A DNA stretch of 64,000 bases from Flavihumibacter rivuli (GTDB taxonomy: Bacteria; Bacteroidota; Bacteroidia; Chitinophagales; Chitinophagaceae), in contig NZ_CP092334.1 of NCBI RefSeq assembly GCF_018595685.2, forward strand, positions 524,001 to 588,000, given 5' to 3'. This document shows, piece by piece, positions 50,722 to 60,916 of this stretch. A program made the translations under genes and the position numbers. The notes below the pieces were generated by a model, which worked only from the letters and a program-made list of their open reading frames with translations, made no database searches and was not told the DNA's origin. Each line of letters begins with the position of its first letter. Positions within the stretch are counted from its first letter, which is position 1.

Positions 50722-53700
50722 TTAGAAGATGTAACGGATACCGAACTGGGCCTGCCATACATCGATCAGGCTGGTACCACGACGGTAGGTCTCGTAGTTC
50801 AGGCTGCCGCTGGTCAGGTTCATGCGGTAGATGGGTACACCAGTAGCTGGGTCATAACCACGGGCTGCCAGGGGAGCATTGTTGTTCACAACATAGCCAA
50901 CACCCCATGCAGAATTGATCATGTTTCCTACGTTGAAGATATCCGCACGCAGCTGGATAGTGTGACGCTGCTTACCAATGGTACGGAATACTTCCAGCAT
51001 ACCGCTCAGGTCGAAACGGGTAACCATTGGAAGATTAACACCATTACGCTCAGCATACTTACCACGACGGCTGCTCAGGTAAGCATCCTGGTTGATGTAT
51101 GCTTCGAAGGCATCAGCCTGCTGCTGGGCAGTATAGGTTACACCACCTGTTGTATAGGTTTGGAAGTTCATCTCGCCTTTGCTTGCAGGGATATACAGCA
51201 GGTCGTTACCCTGGATACCATCACCATTCATATCACCAGAATAGGTGTAAGAAGTACGGCCCTGGTTCTGGGATTGACCAGCAAGGGTGAACTGAACGGC
51301 CATAGTCTTGGCGATCTCCTTACGGTAAGTTACCTGACCGATTACACGGTGGCGCAGGTCGTTATCGCTGAAAGCGAGGTCAGGGCTGTTGTTACCCCTT
51401 ACGCTCCTGTTGTCCCTCCAGCTGGAGAAAGCGATAGAACCGGCCTGGATATAATCGCGTGAGCGACCGAAGTTATAAGCAACCATCCAGCCGAAGCCTT
51501 GTGCACGCATAGGCTTTTCAACCTTGAAGGTAGCCATGAATGACTGGCCAAGAGGACCGCTCTTCAATACGGTAGCGTCGGTGATCTTGGTGTTGATGCG
51601 GGATGCTGCGTTGAAAGCAGAACCAGACAGCAACTGACCGGTTGCAGGGTTGAAGGTGCCGTACCTTGGACGGTTATCCGGACCACTGAAAGTACCGGTA
51701 GCAGGCTTCAGGTTGGCATTGTAGTAGAATACGTTGCTCAGGCTCTGCGTGAACAATACTTCAGCAGAAGCAATGATTCCACCACCGATGTTCTGGTCGA
51801 TACCCAGGTTGGTACGGAATACCTGTGGGAAACGGAAGTCCTTCTCGGTAGTAGCAATGTTATAGGAAGGTGCAGGAGAGCCAGGGTTGTTGATAACCGG
51901 GATATTAGCAGTAACATCCGGGTTGAATGGGAAAGCCCTGGTATTATCGGTGCTGATAGAACCGCTCTGTACACCGTTGTTACCGATCTGGTTGCTGATC
52001 CAAACAAACGCAGGACGACCAGCGAACAGACCGAATCCACCACGGATCTGGGTCTTCTTGTTACCTGCTACATCATAGTTGAAACCAATACGGGGAGAGA
52101 TCATCAACTTGGCAGAAGGCAACTGGGAAGTGCTCAGCTTGGTTGGGTTACCGTCTTCGTCAACAAAGTTGAGACCATCCACTTCGGTGTTGGTGAAACC
52201 AGAACCACCGAAGAAAGGAATATCGAAACGGGCACCATAGGTCAGGCTCAGCTTCTCATCCAGGGTAACTTCATCCTGGATATAAAAACCAAGATTATAG
52301 GCCTTGGTCACGGCATTCCACAAACCACCACCGGGAAGGTTGCTGTAAGTAAGGGCATACCTCCTGAGGTTAACAGGGTTGGTTTCCATATCAGGATTAG
52401 CCAGGAATGCATTTGCAGAAGCATAGAAGCTATCCAGGTTATGGAAAACATACTGGCCATGGATAGTGGGGGTGAACTGGTTGAAGAACTTGAACGCTTC
52501 GAAGTTCACACCTGCAGAAATAGTATGCTTGCCGGAATAGAAGGTCAGGTTATCAGAGAACTGCCAGGTATCGGTGTTAAGGATATTGTTCGGGGTGAAC
52601 GGCTCTGAACCGAAAGTGATGTAGTTACGGTCGTTACCATCCAGGATATCCACAGTCGGGAAGGCAGGGGCCTTTGCGTTGCGGTAGTCCCTGTTGGCAG
52701 TGTAACCAACGATCAGGTCGTTCTGGAACTTATTGCTGATACGGCTGTTCAACTGGATGATACCGGAATAGATATCGTTGTTGATCTCATAGTTGGAGTT
52801 AGCAAAGGTCATAGCGAACAGGTTGTCCCTACGGCCGTTAAAACCACCTGAGTTTGAAACAGGTACATCGCGAACGGATTTCAGGATGTTACCACGAACG
52901 CTCAGTTTGTGTACATCGCTGATGTTCCAGTCGAACTTCACCAGGGCCTTGTCGCTCTTGGTTACCAGGCTATAATCCTGGTAAGGACCCGGGTTGTAGT
53001 TGAAGTTATTGATCAGGAAATCTGAAAGGGCTTCCAGGTCAGATTCCTTTACGCGGGTAACGTTACCGCCGGTAGTGGTGCCATCATTAGCGATGAAAGT
53101 GGTACCGGGGTCATTACGACGCTCTCCTTCATAGTTGGCGAAGAAGAACAATTTATTCTTGATGATCGGACCACCAATGCTGGCACCAAACTGCTTTACG
53201 TCGAAAGCAGTGGTCACAACATCCTGGTCACCATCCTTACCAGCCTTACGGCCTACCAAACCTTCGTTACGCATGTTGTAGAAGGCACTACCGTGGAAGG
53301 TGTTGGTACCGGAACGGGTAACAGCGTTGATAGAAGCACCGGTAAAGCCGGCGTCCTTCAGGCTATAAGGAGAAACGTTCACCTGGATCTCCTCGATCGC
53401 ATCGAGGGAGATAGGGGTAGAGTTGGTTTGGCTACCGGGCAATGCCTGCAGACCAAAAGAGTTGTTGAAGATAGAACCGTCAATGGTCAGGTTGATGAAG
53501 CGGTTGTCCTGTCCGGCAAATGATGTACCGTTTGCCTGGGGGGTGAACTTGGTTACATCAGTGATGCTACGGCTCAGCGTAGGTACGCTGCTGATCATGC
53601 GGCGGTTGAAGTTAGAAGCGGTTCCCTTCCTGTCTTTGGAGATCAGGGAGCCTTTCTTTGTAGTGGCCACCACTACTTCCTGTAGTTCCTTTGAAGTGGA

Positions 53701-54024
53701 AACCATGGCAGCATCAATACGGGTGGGTTCACCTAATTGAACAGTAATGTCGGAAAGCGTCTGGGTATTGTAACCAACATACGAAATGGTTACCTTGTAA
53801 GGCCCCCCGATACGGATAGAGGGCAGGTTGAATTTTCCATCGCTGGTGGTAAGGGTTCTGTAGCGGGTTCCGGAAGGCTCATGCACAGCTTCGATCGAAG
53901 CTCCGGCCAGGCCTTTGCCGTTATTATCGGTGATAAAACCGATAATGGTACCGCTTGTTACCTGTGCAAAACTGGCCGTGCACAGCAACAAAAAGGTTAA
54001 AACTTGTACAATTCGTTTTGACAT
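50722..54024 (-). CDS. Oar-like TonB-dependent receptor with carboxypeptidase-like domain
   Basis: This 1100-residue protein has a signal peptide (about 1-20, ending ASFAQ). A carboxypeptidase regulatory-like domain (about 23-108, GTIIGFITDNNGKGLAGASI) is followed by a plug (about 115-235; DVTKFTPQANGTSFAGQ, then IEEIQVNVSPYSLKDAGFTG and INAVTRSGTNTFHGSAFY) and a long barrel. The C-terminus is WQAQFGIRYIF, with the terminal aromatic residue needed for outer membrane insertion. It resembles Oar of Myxococcus and related exporters/receptors of Bacteroidota, which help export or take up proteins or peptides. No SusD partner is adjacent. It is monocistronic. Confidence 0.9.
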   Translation of the reverse strand: MSKRIVQVLTFLLLCTASFAQVTSGTIIGFITDNNGKGLAGASIEAVHEPSGTRYRTLTTSDGKFNLPSIRIGGPYKVTISYVGYNTQTLSDITVQLGEPTRIDAAMVSTSKELQEVVVATTKKGSLISKDRKGTASNFNRRMISSVPTLSRSITDVTKFTPQANGTSFAGQDNRFINLTIDGSIFNNSFGLQALPGSQTNSTPISLDAIEEIQVNVSPYSLKDAGFTGASINAVTRSGTNTFHGSAFYNMRNEGLVGRKAGKDGDQDVVTTAFDVKQFGASIGGPIIKNKLFFFANYEGERRNDPGTTFIANDGTTTGGNVTRVKESDLEALSDFLINNFNYNPGPYQDYSLVTKSDKALVKFDWNISDVHKLSVRGNILKSVRDVPVSNSGGFNGRRDNLFAMTFANSNYEINNDIYSGIIQLNSRISNKFQNDLIVGYTANRDYRNAKAPAFPTVDILDGNDRNYITFGSEPFTPNNILNTDTWQFSDNLTFYSGKHTISAGVNFEAFKFFNQFTPTIHGQYVFHNLDSFYASANAFLANPDMETNPVNLRRYALTYSNLPGGGLWNAVTKAYNLGFYIQDEVTLDEKLSLTYGARFDIPFFGGSGFTNTEVDGLNFVDEDGNPTKLSTSQLPSAKLMISPRIGFNYDVAGNKKTQIRGGFGLFAGRPAFVWISNQIGNNGVQSGSISTDNTRAFPFNPDVTANIPVINNPGSPAPSYNIATTEKDFRFPQVFRTNLGIDQNIGGGIIASAEVLFTQSLSNVFYYNANLKPATGTFSGPDNRPRYGTFNPATGQLLSGSAFNAASRINTKITDATVLKSGPLGQSFMATFKVEKPMRAQGFGWMVAYNFGRSRDYIQAGSIAFSSWRDNRSVRGNNSPDLAFSDNDLRHRVIGQVTYRKEIAKTMAVQFTLAGQSQNQGRTSYTYSGDMNGDGIQGNDLLYIPASKGEMNFQTYTTGGVTYTAQQQADAFEAYINQDAYLSSRRGKYAERNGVNLPMVTRFDLSGMLEVFRTIGKQRHTIQLRADIFNVGNMINSAWGVGYVVNNNAPLAARGYDPATGVPIYRMNLTSGSLNYETYRRGTSLIDVWQAQFGIRYIF

Positions 54025-54179
54025 AGTTCAAAATTTTCAGGCGCAAAGATGCATAATTATTGGCATTAAAAATTGACGAAGTATTAACAAATTGTATCCT
54101 TAATGGTTGAACATTCTTCATGGAAAGGTTCTACCCACTTGCCTTTGGGAATTATTCAACCTTCCAGCCTAATAATCGT

Positions 54180-54187
54180 TAGTTTTG
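54180..54187 (+). promoter_or_regulatory. Primary-sigma -7 box of ribBA
   Basis: TAGTTTTG at 54180-54187 followed by C matches the TAnnTTTGC form. Only about 16 bases separate it from the ATG at 54204, so the transcript leader would be very short. No FMN riboswitch can be present in so short a leader. Confidence 0.6.
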
Positions 54188-54203
54188 CATAAACGAGCCA
54201 TTT

Positions 54204-55418
54204 ATGTTAGATAGCATCGAAAGTGCGATTGAAGATATCCGGAATGGGAAGATGGTGGTAGTGGTAGATGACGAGGACCGTGAGAATGAAGGGGATTTTG
54301 TGATCGCTGCCCGCCATGCCACCCCGGAAGTGATCAATTTTATGAGTAAGGAGGGCCGTGGCCTGATCTGTGTACCCTTGCTGGAGGAGCGCTGTGAGGA
54401 ACTGGGGCTGGAAATGATGGTGAACAGCAATACCTCCCTCCACGAAACTGCCTTTACCGTATCCGTTGACCTCCTGGGCAATGGCTGCACCACCGGGATC
54501 TCGGCCCATGACCGGTCCAAGACCATCCAGTCCCTGATCGATCCCAATACCAAACCTGCCGACCTGGGCAAGCCCGGCCATATTTTCCCTTTGAGGGCCA
54601 AGAAAGGCGGGGTGTTGCGCCGCGCAGGCCATACCGAAGCCACTATTGACCTGGCCCGACTGGCCGGAATGGAGCCTGCCGGGGTGTTGGTGGAAATCCT
54701 GAATGAGGACGGTACCATGGCCCGCCTGCCCCAGTTGCAGGTGATCGCGAAGAAATTCGGCCTGAAACTGATCTCCATCAAGGACCTGATCGAATACCGC
54801 CTGAAAAGGGATACCCTAATTGATGAAGTGGTAAGGGTGGATATGCCTACCCAATACGGTCACTTCAAAATGGTAGCTTTTAAGGAGAAACATACCCAGA
54901 ATGAACATATGGCCCTGATAAAAGGGGAGTGGGAAAAGGATGAGCCAGTGCTGGTAAGGGTACACTCTTCCTGCTTCACCGGGGATATCCTGGGTTCCCT
55001 GCGCTGCGATTGCGGGGAACAACTGCACAAGGCACTCCAGATGGTGGAAGCCGAAGGAAAGGGTATTGTATTATATATGAACCAGGAGGGCAGGGGCATT
55101 GGCCTCATGAATAAGCTTCGGGCCTATAAACTTCAGGAAGAAGGGATGGATACCGTAGAAGCCAATATCCACCTGGGCTTCCCGATGGATAAGCGCGATT
55201 ATGGGGTGGGTGCCCAGATCCTGCGCCACCTTGGGGTTACCAAGATCAGGCTGATCTCCAACAATCCCCGCAAGCGTGCCGGACTGGTAGGCTATGGACT
55301 GGAGATCGTTGACTGTGTACCCATCAAGGTTAAACCCAATCCCCATAATGAGAAATACCTGAAGACCAAGCGCGATAAGTTGGGACATAGGATTTTGAAT
55401 GAAGGGGAGGGAGGGTGA
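54204..55418 (+). CDS. ribBA: Bifunctional DHBP synthase / GTP cyclohydrolase II
   Basis: This 404-residue protein catalyses two entry steps of riboflavin synthesis. The N-terminal domain (about 1-200) makes dihydroxybutanone phosphate: [14 protein letters not shown] (about 22-35) and [16 protein letters not shown] (about 140-155) with the substrate and metal residues. The C-terminal domain (about 205-400) opens [23 protein letters not shown] (about 255) supplies the zinc Cys ligands, and [12 protein letters not shown] carries the catalytic residues. The final helix and tail are normal. A region of palindromic repeats begins just after the stop codon. Confidence 0.95.
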   Translation: MLDSIESAIEDIRNGKMVVVVDDEDRENEGDFVIAARHATPEVINFMSKEGRGLICVPLLEERCEELGLEMMVNSNTSLHETAFTVSVDLLGNGCTTGISAHDRSKTIQSLIDPNTKPADLGKPGHIFPLRAKKGGVLRRAGHTEATIDLARLAGMEPAGVLVEILNEDGTMARLPQLQVIAKKFGLKLISIKDLIEYRLKRDTLIDEVVRVDMPTQYGHFKMVAFKEKHTQNEHMALIKGEWEKDEPVLVRVHSSCFTGDILGSLRCDCGEQLHKALQMVEAEGKGIVLYMNQEGRGIGLMNKLRAYKLQEEGMDTVEANIHLGFPMDKRDYGVGAQILRHLGVTKIRLISNNPRKRAGLVGYGLEIVDCVPIKVKPNPHNEKYLKTKRDKLGHRILNEGEGG

Positions 55419-55430
55419 GATATGGAGATG

Positions 55431-55481
55431 TGGACATGTGGAAACCCCCTCCGCTTCGCTACGAGGGCACGGTGTGGATAT
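55431..55481. repeat. Palindromic repeat, ccctccgcttcgctacgaggg type, copy 1
   Basis: The core ccctccgcttcgctacgag followed by ggcacggtgtgg lies directly after ribBA. It is a hairpin-forming unit (CCCTC with GAGGG arms). Two tandem copies of the same unit occur after the threonine dehydrogenase gene at 62956-63042. Confidence 0.7.
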
Positions 55482-55504
55482 GTGATCTTTACGCTAACCA
55501 TTTT

Positions 55505-55740
55505 AACCCCATCGGGGTCTTCCGAAGGGGACCCCGATGTATAAAAGGCGAAATATTAATGCATCCAACAGTTAAGCTAATCTTTCAACTACCCGTTGGT
55601 CATAAGACATAACGGGGGCGGGTATAAGTGATCTGCGCCGTTGATTGTAGCGATGCAATTATATGCTGAGCTACTGTTGTGTGTTATCACCAACAACTCC
55701 TTAACCCCATCAGGGTCTCTTTCAGGAGTCCTTGATGGGG
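55505..55740. mobile_element. Composite palindromic repeat unit, diverged copy 2
   Basis: The left end hairpin (55505-55539, catcggggtcttccgaagg type) and the right end hairpin (55705-55740, catcagggtctctttcagg type) are inverted. Inside are the CCCGTTG hairpin (55592-55616) and a GTTG-type hairpin with a tgttatcac loop (55676-55697). It shares the 5' half with copies 1 and 3 but has a different internal right half. The 55419-55842 gap (424 bp) holds only repeats of this type. At the end, a palindrome with cctgccgatgctaaagc (about 55793-55812) belongs to another repeat family. Confidence 0.65.
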
Positions 55741-55842
55741 AATAACAAGAACGCAAAGCATTGTTTTCCTTTGCGTCCTTCACGATTCCTTCGCCTGCCG
55801 ATGCTAAAGCTAAGTCAGGCAAAGCGTTATAAAAAAGTCTAA

Positions 55843-58800
55843 TCAATTACTCCCGTCCTGCGGGATGGAATCTGTGACCGGTGGTCCTTCTTTTCCCTTG
55901 TTCGCCTTCTTTTTCTTTCGCCTGAGGATCTCGTTTATCTTATCGAAATCGCGACGATAGGCCAGGCTGATACCCGAGCGGGCCAGGGCATTCTGGGCAA
56001 TATAGCTCCAGTTGTTACGGTAGAAGAAGGTTACCCTGAACTTGCCATCAGGGGTCAGTTTATATTCCGCCGTCACATCTGGCAGGAACTGGAAGGTAGA
56101 GGATTGCGCTGCACTGATCCCGAAATCAATCGCGCTTCCCACTACAAAGGTCAATCGCTCATTCATATAACTCTTGGCCACTTTCAGGTTCACATTGGTA
56201 CGGTCGGGTAGGTTGAAGCCCGAAGTCTGGCCGGTGATATTGGTGCCACTATAAAACGAGGCGTCAAGGTTGACTTTAAGACTCTTGTCATTGAAGATCT
56301 TCTGGAATGCCTTCGATAATTCATTGGTCAGCACTGTGGAAACCAAACCCGAGATACTGCTGATCACCAGGCTCTCAAAGGCTGCACTGCCTACTGTGCT
56401 TCCGCTACCCGCATTGCCGGATGTGGAGAGCGGTCCGAAAGTATTCAACAGGATCAGGTAGGAAACCTGCTTGTTCAACTCGTTCTCATCTTTCTGGATA
56501 ATGGTCAGCAGGCCCAGCGCCTCTGCATTGTTCTTCAGCGGACTGTTCTGCGGCAGTTCGATCTGGAAGGAGATCCTTGGTTGGGTAAGCCTGTCGGTGA
56601 TACTGGCCACCACATATACAGTACCCCTGAATCGTTTCACATCCTCACTGCTGATACCGGTGGCCATCAGGTCACTGAACTTGGCATTATCCGCTTCATA
56701 CAAGGCATCGATCTTTAGGATGGCCTCATACGGATCACCATTCCAGGTGATGGAATTGTTCCTGCCGGGTAAGAGGATAAAGTTCTTCTTCAGTGATTGC
56801 AGGTTGAAATTATACTGGCCACTCTCTATCTCATAACGACCGCTCAGGGTAAGGTCATCGGTGGTGCCTACCCGCATTTTCAATTTGCCACTACCCTTGG
56901 CATTGATCACATCACCGGTCTTCTCGTCGATGATCATGTATACATCGGCAAGGGGGTTGGCGGTAATATCCATGGTCATGGTCAGCTTGCTTTCCTGGGA
57001 GTAGGGACGATAGGTCTCCATTTCCTTACCATATTCCTTCCAAACGATAAAGTCGGCCTCTGCGCTCTCCCTTCCTGATGACGTGGCCAGGTATACCGTG
57101 GATGCCGCAGTGGGTTCCCCGCTGATGGCCATTTCCATATCATCCATAGGCCCTGAGAAGGAGAGTTCGGCCTTTCCGATCACGGTTCCATAAAATAGTT
57201 TGTTGTCTATATTGGTCGTGTTCAGCAACAGCATTTTATTGGTTTTTACCCTGAAGTCAAATGCCATATCCTTGAACGCGTTATGGTAGAGCTTGCCTTC
57301 CGTGATCTCCCCTTTATTGCCCAGCGTATCCTGGATCTCGATCTTGCCGAAATCGATCAGGCCATCCTTGAATTCGATGGTTGCCTTGGGGATCTTGTAA
57401 TAGACCTTGGTATAATCCACCATCATCCCAGCATCATGAAGGGTGGCAGAACCCAGGTAGCGCAAACTGCTCGACTTCCCAACGATCTGAAGGGTGCCAT
57501 TGGCATAGCCATTCATCTTGCTGAAGATACCACCCAGGTATTGCTGCAGTAGGTTGATCCGGGTCTCTTCGAACCTGGTGACGATATTGATCTCTTCATT
57601 CAGGGTATCCTTGGTATTGACCAAACCGGCGAGGTCGAAATTGTAATCCTTGTTAACGGAAACAGCCTTGAAGCTCACCCTTCCTGATTTCTGGGAGAAA
57701 GTGCTGTTAAGGTCCAATACGCCGATGGAATCATTATCGAGCCTGAACTGTTCTGCCTTGGCGGCTACTTCAACCTGTAGGTTATTGAATGGATCGATCA
57801 CTTCAATATTTCCCGACAACAAGCCTTCTATCCTGTTGGTCTTTACGAAGAAGGGGGTGAAGTCGCCGATATTGATCTTTTGCAGATCGATCTTCAGGTC
57901 GTTGCCCCTGCCAATGGCTGAAGGAACGGAACTGATCTTGATCTCCTGGTCGCCGCTGTAGATTCTCAACCCGTCGCTGGTCACCAGTTCTTTGGTCAGG
58001 ATAAGTTCCCCTCCCTGGTCTATCACCCATTCTTTCTTATTGATATCAAAACTGGAGGGATTGAACATGATGCGCACACCATTCTTGAGGGTCTGCACTT
58101 CGCCTGAGATATTGGCCCTGTTCAATGTCTGGCTGGCACTGGTGCTGATGTTCACCTGCGAAATATCATTGCTCGACCGGATATCCAGGTGGGAATCGGG
58201 GAAATGCAGGCTGTCATTGATATAGATATCACCGATATCCGTAGCTACGGAAAGGGAATCGTAGTTGCCCCTTCCCTGGAACTTCAGGTCATATACGGCC
58301 AGGTTCTTGTACCCGAACTGGGGGATTTCTGCATCCAGGTCAAATATGTTCTCCTTATTGTTGACCCTTCCATTGATGGTTGCGTAATTGAATCCTTTTA
58401 GGTTCTTGTCCAGGAGGTCGAGGTAGTCATCCACTTTCCTGGTGGTGATGAAGAAACTGAAATTATTGCTGGTCTTGCGCGATGAGGCCCTGATATAACT
58501 GGGGTAATACCTGTTCAGGAAGGTCTGGAAGGCATCGGGAAGGGAACTGATATTGAATTCCCCTGCCAGCACTCCTTCGAATTCATTGCTCTTGACAGTA
58601 ATGGTCTTGTTGGTGGCATTGATCCTGGATGACTCGATGTATAGCGAGTCAAAACTGATGCGCTGGCCATTCTTGAAAATGGACGCATTGGATACCCTTG
58701 CCGAACCCAGGAAGTTGTCGATCTTATCCCCTACGAAATTGATGTCAAAGGTTCCTGCAAAGTCGATCTCATCCCTGGAGAAGTTCAGGTTGCGAAGGTT

Positions 58801-60573
58801 GGCATTATTGATCAGGGCATTGAAATCGAAGCGGGGCACTTTCCCTGACAGGTCTACCAGGCCCTTGAGCTTGCCTTCCAGGAAAGCATCATTCACGACA
58901 AGGTTACCATTGAAGAGTTTATTGGCCACTTTACCATCCACGGCAATATCGTTATAACTATGGCCATTGTATTCAAAATAAGGCACAATACCCTTCAGCT
59001 GGGCATCGAGGGTTTTCAGGGTGAAGCCCTTTCCCTTCACGCTTCCTTCGAATGCGAATTTCCCCAACTGGCTATTGTCGATGAAACTGCCCAGGTCAAA
59101 GGGATTGGTACTGATATTACCACTGTAGATCGGTGATCCCTTGTCAGGAAACTTCATGTTCACATCTGTGATGAGGGTGCCCAGTGCCGTTTCAATGGTA
59201 CCATAGGTAACGAAGTCCTTGATGAAACCGGTAAAGTTGCCTTTAAAGTTTACATACTGAAGTTTGTCCAGCCTAGGGGTTTTGATGTCTTTCAGTTCAG
59301 GGATGATCCGTAAGGCATCCTCGTAAGTGGTATGGAACGCTCTTACTTCACAGTCCAGGAAGGTCTGGTCAATATCAGGAAGTCCGCGAAGGGCAAAGTC
59401 TCCCTGCAGTACCGTTCCCTGTCCGGCCTTGGCCATGATGTTCTTACTGGAGAGGTTGCTGATGGGGCCTTTCACAATACCGGTGATGGTTAAACGCTTT
59501 TTCCAGTTGGCCATTTCCGGCGCGAAATAAGCTATATCGTCACTATCGATAATGGCTTCTTCCATATCGCCTTCAAGGGTTACTTTATTTAGAAAGTCCG
59601 ACATATCATCGAAGGTCTTGTACCGCATGGCAAAGAACTTCTTGAGCCTGCTCTTGTTGGTCCGGATATCCAGTTTATGGAATTCCATGGCCTCCGGATG
59701 CCAGCGCAGGTTAGCCTTGAGTTGCTTTACCTCAAAGCCGCTACGTTCCTTTGTCGCAATATTGATATTGCCGCTGATGGTATCGTTCTCCAGTCTTACC
59801 TTTTCAAACCGGCTATTGATACTTGCCCACTGGAAATGCGCACCATCAAAGAAATAGTAGGGTTCCCTGTCGGTCTGCAGGTCATTGCGGAAAGAGCCAT
59901 TCCTGATGGTCATCAGGTTGATGGCCAGCTTCCACTTGCCGGCATTCCAGCGCAGGTTCCTGGGATCATTCGGTGGAATGGGGGAAGGCGGCCTTGGTGC
60001 CCTTGGGGGCCTCCTGCCATCGTAATTATAAATCGAGAAAACCGGTTCCACCAATGCCAGTTCTTCTATCAGGATCTCCTTCTTTTTCAGGTCGAAGGTC
60101 TTGGTGTTGAGGTGCAATGAACCGAGGGAAAGGCCAAGGTTTTCTCCCCGCCACTCGTCTTCCTGCAAAAGCCGGATATTCTTCAGGTCAACGGTTCGTA
60201 AAGAAAGTTCAATAGGCTGTTTATCCTTCTTGCTGGGGGTGGGGCTCGAAAAATAGTCTACCAGGAACTGGTAATTCCATACGGAATCGCGGCGGTGGAG
60301 GTAGACCACCGTATTCTCCAGCCCGATGTATTTCAGTTCGATCTTATCCTTGAGGAAGAACCAGTCGGTGATATTCACTTTCAGCGCACCCGCATACAAC
60401 AGCGTGTCCTTGTTGCGGTCGCGCACCAGTGTGCCTTCCAGTTCAAGTTTATTGAAAAAGGCCAGGTCAATGCGGGATACCCTCACCTCTGTATTCAGCG
60501 CCTTTGAAAGGCGGTTGCCTGCCTGGTGGATGAGGAAGTTCTGTACCGGGCCGGTCTGTAAAAGCAGGAACAC
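55843..60573 (-). CDS. TamB-domain translocation/assembly module protein
   Basis: This is a giant envelope-spanning protein of 1576 residues counted from a GTG at 60573. The family links TamA/BamA-type outer membrane pores to the inner membrane and carries lipid or assists barrel assembly. The body is long beta-helix-type sequence. The C-terminal TamB/DUF490 region (about 1200-1480) has NPLADVYMIIDEKTGDVINAKG and SGRYEIESGQYNFNLQSL, followed by a tail of Lys-rich residues. The reading frame continues upstream of the GTG with SILGYILLSLLVLILVV, which is the expected inner membrane anchor; no ATG precedes it (see findings). The true start therefore probably lies near 60651. Confidence 0.85.
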   Translation of the reverse strand: MFLLLQTGPVQNFLIHQAGNRLSKALNTEVRVSRIDLAFFNKLELEGTLVRDRNKDTLLYAGALKVNITDWFFLKDKIELKYIGLENTVVYLHRRDSVWNYQFLVDYFSSPTPSKKDKQPIELSLRTVDLKNIRLLQEDEWRGENLGLSLGSLHLNTKTFDLKKKEILIEELALVEPVFSIYNYDGRRPPRAPRPPSPIPPNDPRNLRWNAGKWKLAINLMTIRNGSFRNDLQTDREPYYFFDGAHFQWASINSRFEKVRLENDTISGNINIATKERSGFEVKQLKANLRWHPEAMEFHKLDIRTNKSRLKKFFAMRYKTFDDMSDFLNKVTLEGDMEEAIIDSDDIAYFAPEMANWKKRLTITGIVKGPISNLSSKNIMAKAGQGTVLQGDFALRGLPDIDQTFLDCEVRAFHTTYEDALRIIPELKDIKTPRLDKLQYVNFKGNFTGFIKDFVTYGTIETALGTLITDVNMKFPDKGSPIYSGNISTNPFDLGSFIDNSQLGKFAFEGSVKGKGFTLKTLDAQLKGIVPYFEYNGHSYNDIAVDGKVANKLFNGNLVVNDAFLEGKLKGLVDLSGKVPRFDFNALINNANLRNLNFSRDEIDFAGTFDINFVGDKIDNFLGSARVSNASIFKNGQRISFDSLYIESSRINATNKTITVKSNEFEGVLAGEFNISSLPDAFQTFLNRYYPSYIRASSRKTSNNFSFFITTRKVDDYLDLLDKNLKGFNYATINGRVNNKENIFDLDAEIPQFGYKNLAVYDLKFQGRGNYDSLSVATDIGDIYINDSLHFPDSHLDIRSSNDISQVNISTSASQTLNRANISGEVQTLKNGVRIMFNPSSFDINKKEWVIDQGGELILTKELVTSDGLRIYSGDQEIKISSVPSAIGRGNDLKIDLQKINIGDFTPFFVKTNRIEGLLSGNIEVIDPFNNLQVEVAAKAEQFRLDNDSIGVLDLNSTFSQKSGRVSFKAVSVNKDYNFDLAGLVNTKDTLNEEINIVTRFEETRINLLQQYLGGIFSKMNGYANGTLQIVGKSSSLRYLGSATLHDAGMMVDYTKVYYKIPKATIEFKDGLIDFGKIEIQDTLGNKGEITEGKLYHNAFKDMAFDFRVKTNKMLLLNTTNIDNKLFYGTVIGKAELSFSGPMDDMEMAISGEPTAASTVYLATSSGRESAEADFIVWKEYGKEMETYRPYSQESKLTMTMDITANPLADVYMIIDEKTGDVINAKGSGKLKMRVGTTDDLTLSGRYEIESGQYNFNLQSLKKNFILLPGRNNSITWNGDPYEAILKIDALYEADNAKFSDLMATGISSEDVKRFRGTVYVVASITDRLTQPRISFQIELPQNSPLKNNAEALGLLTIIQKDENELNKQVSYLILLNTFGPLSTSGNAGSGSTVGSAAFESLVISSISGLVSTVLTNELSKAFQKIFNDKSLKVNLDASFYSGTNITGQTSGFNLPDRTNVNLKVAKSYMNERLTFVVGSAIDFGISAAQSSTFQFLPDVTAEYKLTPDGKFRVTFFYRNNWSYIAQNALARSGISLAYRRDFDKINEILRRKKKKANKGKEGPPVTDSIPQDGSN

Positions 60574-60916
60574 TACCAGTATCAGGACCAGTAAGGATAG
60601 GAGTATGTAACCCAGTATGGAAAGCGCTCTTTTCAGGTTCCGGCTATTAATGGGTAAAAATAATAATATAGCTGCTTGTTCCGGTGTCCAATGGGCATTA
60701 TTATGACCATTGGGACAAGGGTGGTCATCCTAAGCTAAGGAAAAAGCCCGTTGGGGGTACAGGCCATCGCCCGGGCAAGGGTAATTTAACAGTGTTTTGG
60801 TGCCAGGGCCATTGCATTTTGGCTGACCCCGGAACATGTTGGCTACCAAAGGAGCATAGGCACGCCAATGACTTTTGCTTTTAGCGCGCCTTAGCTGCCT
60901 TAAAATGCAATTGGTC
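60574..60916. other. Gap upstream of the TamB gene: in-frame membrane anchor, otherwise nothing recognised
   Basis: The portion to 60651 is an in-frame extension encoding a membrane helix. It has no ATG; an ATT codon at 60649-60651 is the closest possible start. The rest (about 265 bp, up to kdsA at 60917) has no convincing gene, hairpin or promoter that I can support. Confidence 0.55.

Noticed and set aside
54025..54203. FMN riboswitch before ribBA
   Set aside because: The predicted leader is only about 16 bases and no conserved FMN-aptamer sequences are seen between 54025 and 54203.
60684..60884. 66-codon plus-strand frame between the TamB gene and kdsA
   Set aside because: No recognisable domain or promoter, and low confidence from composition alone.
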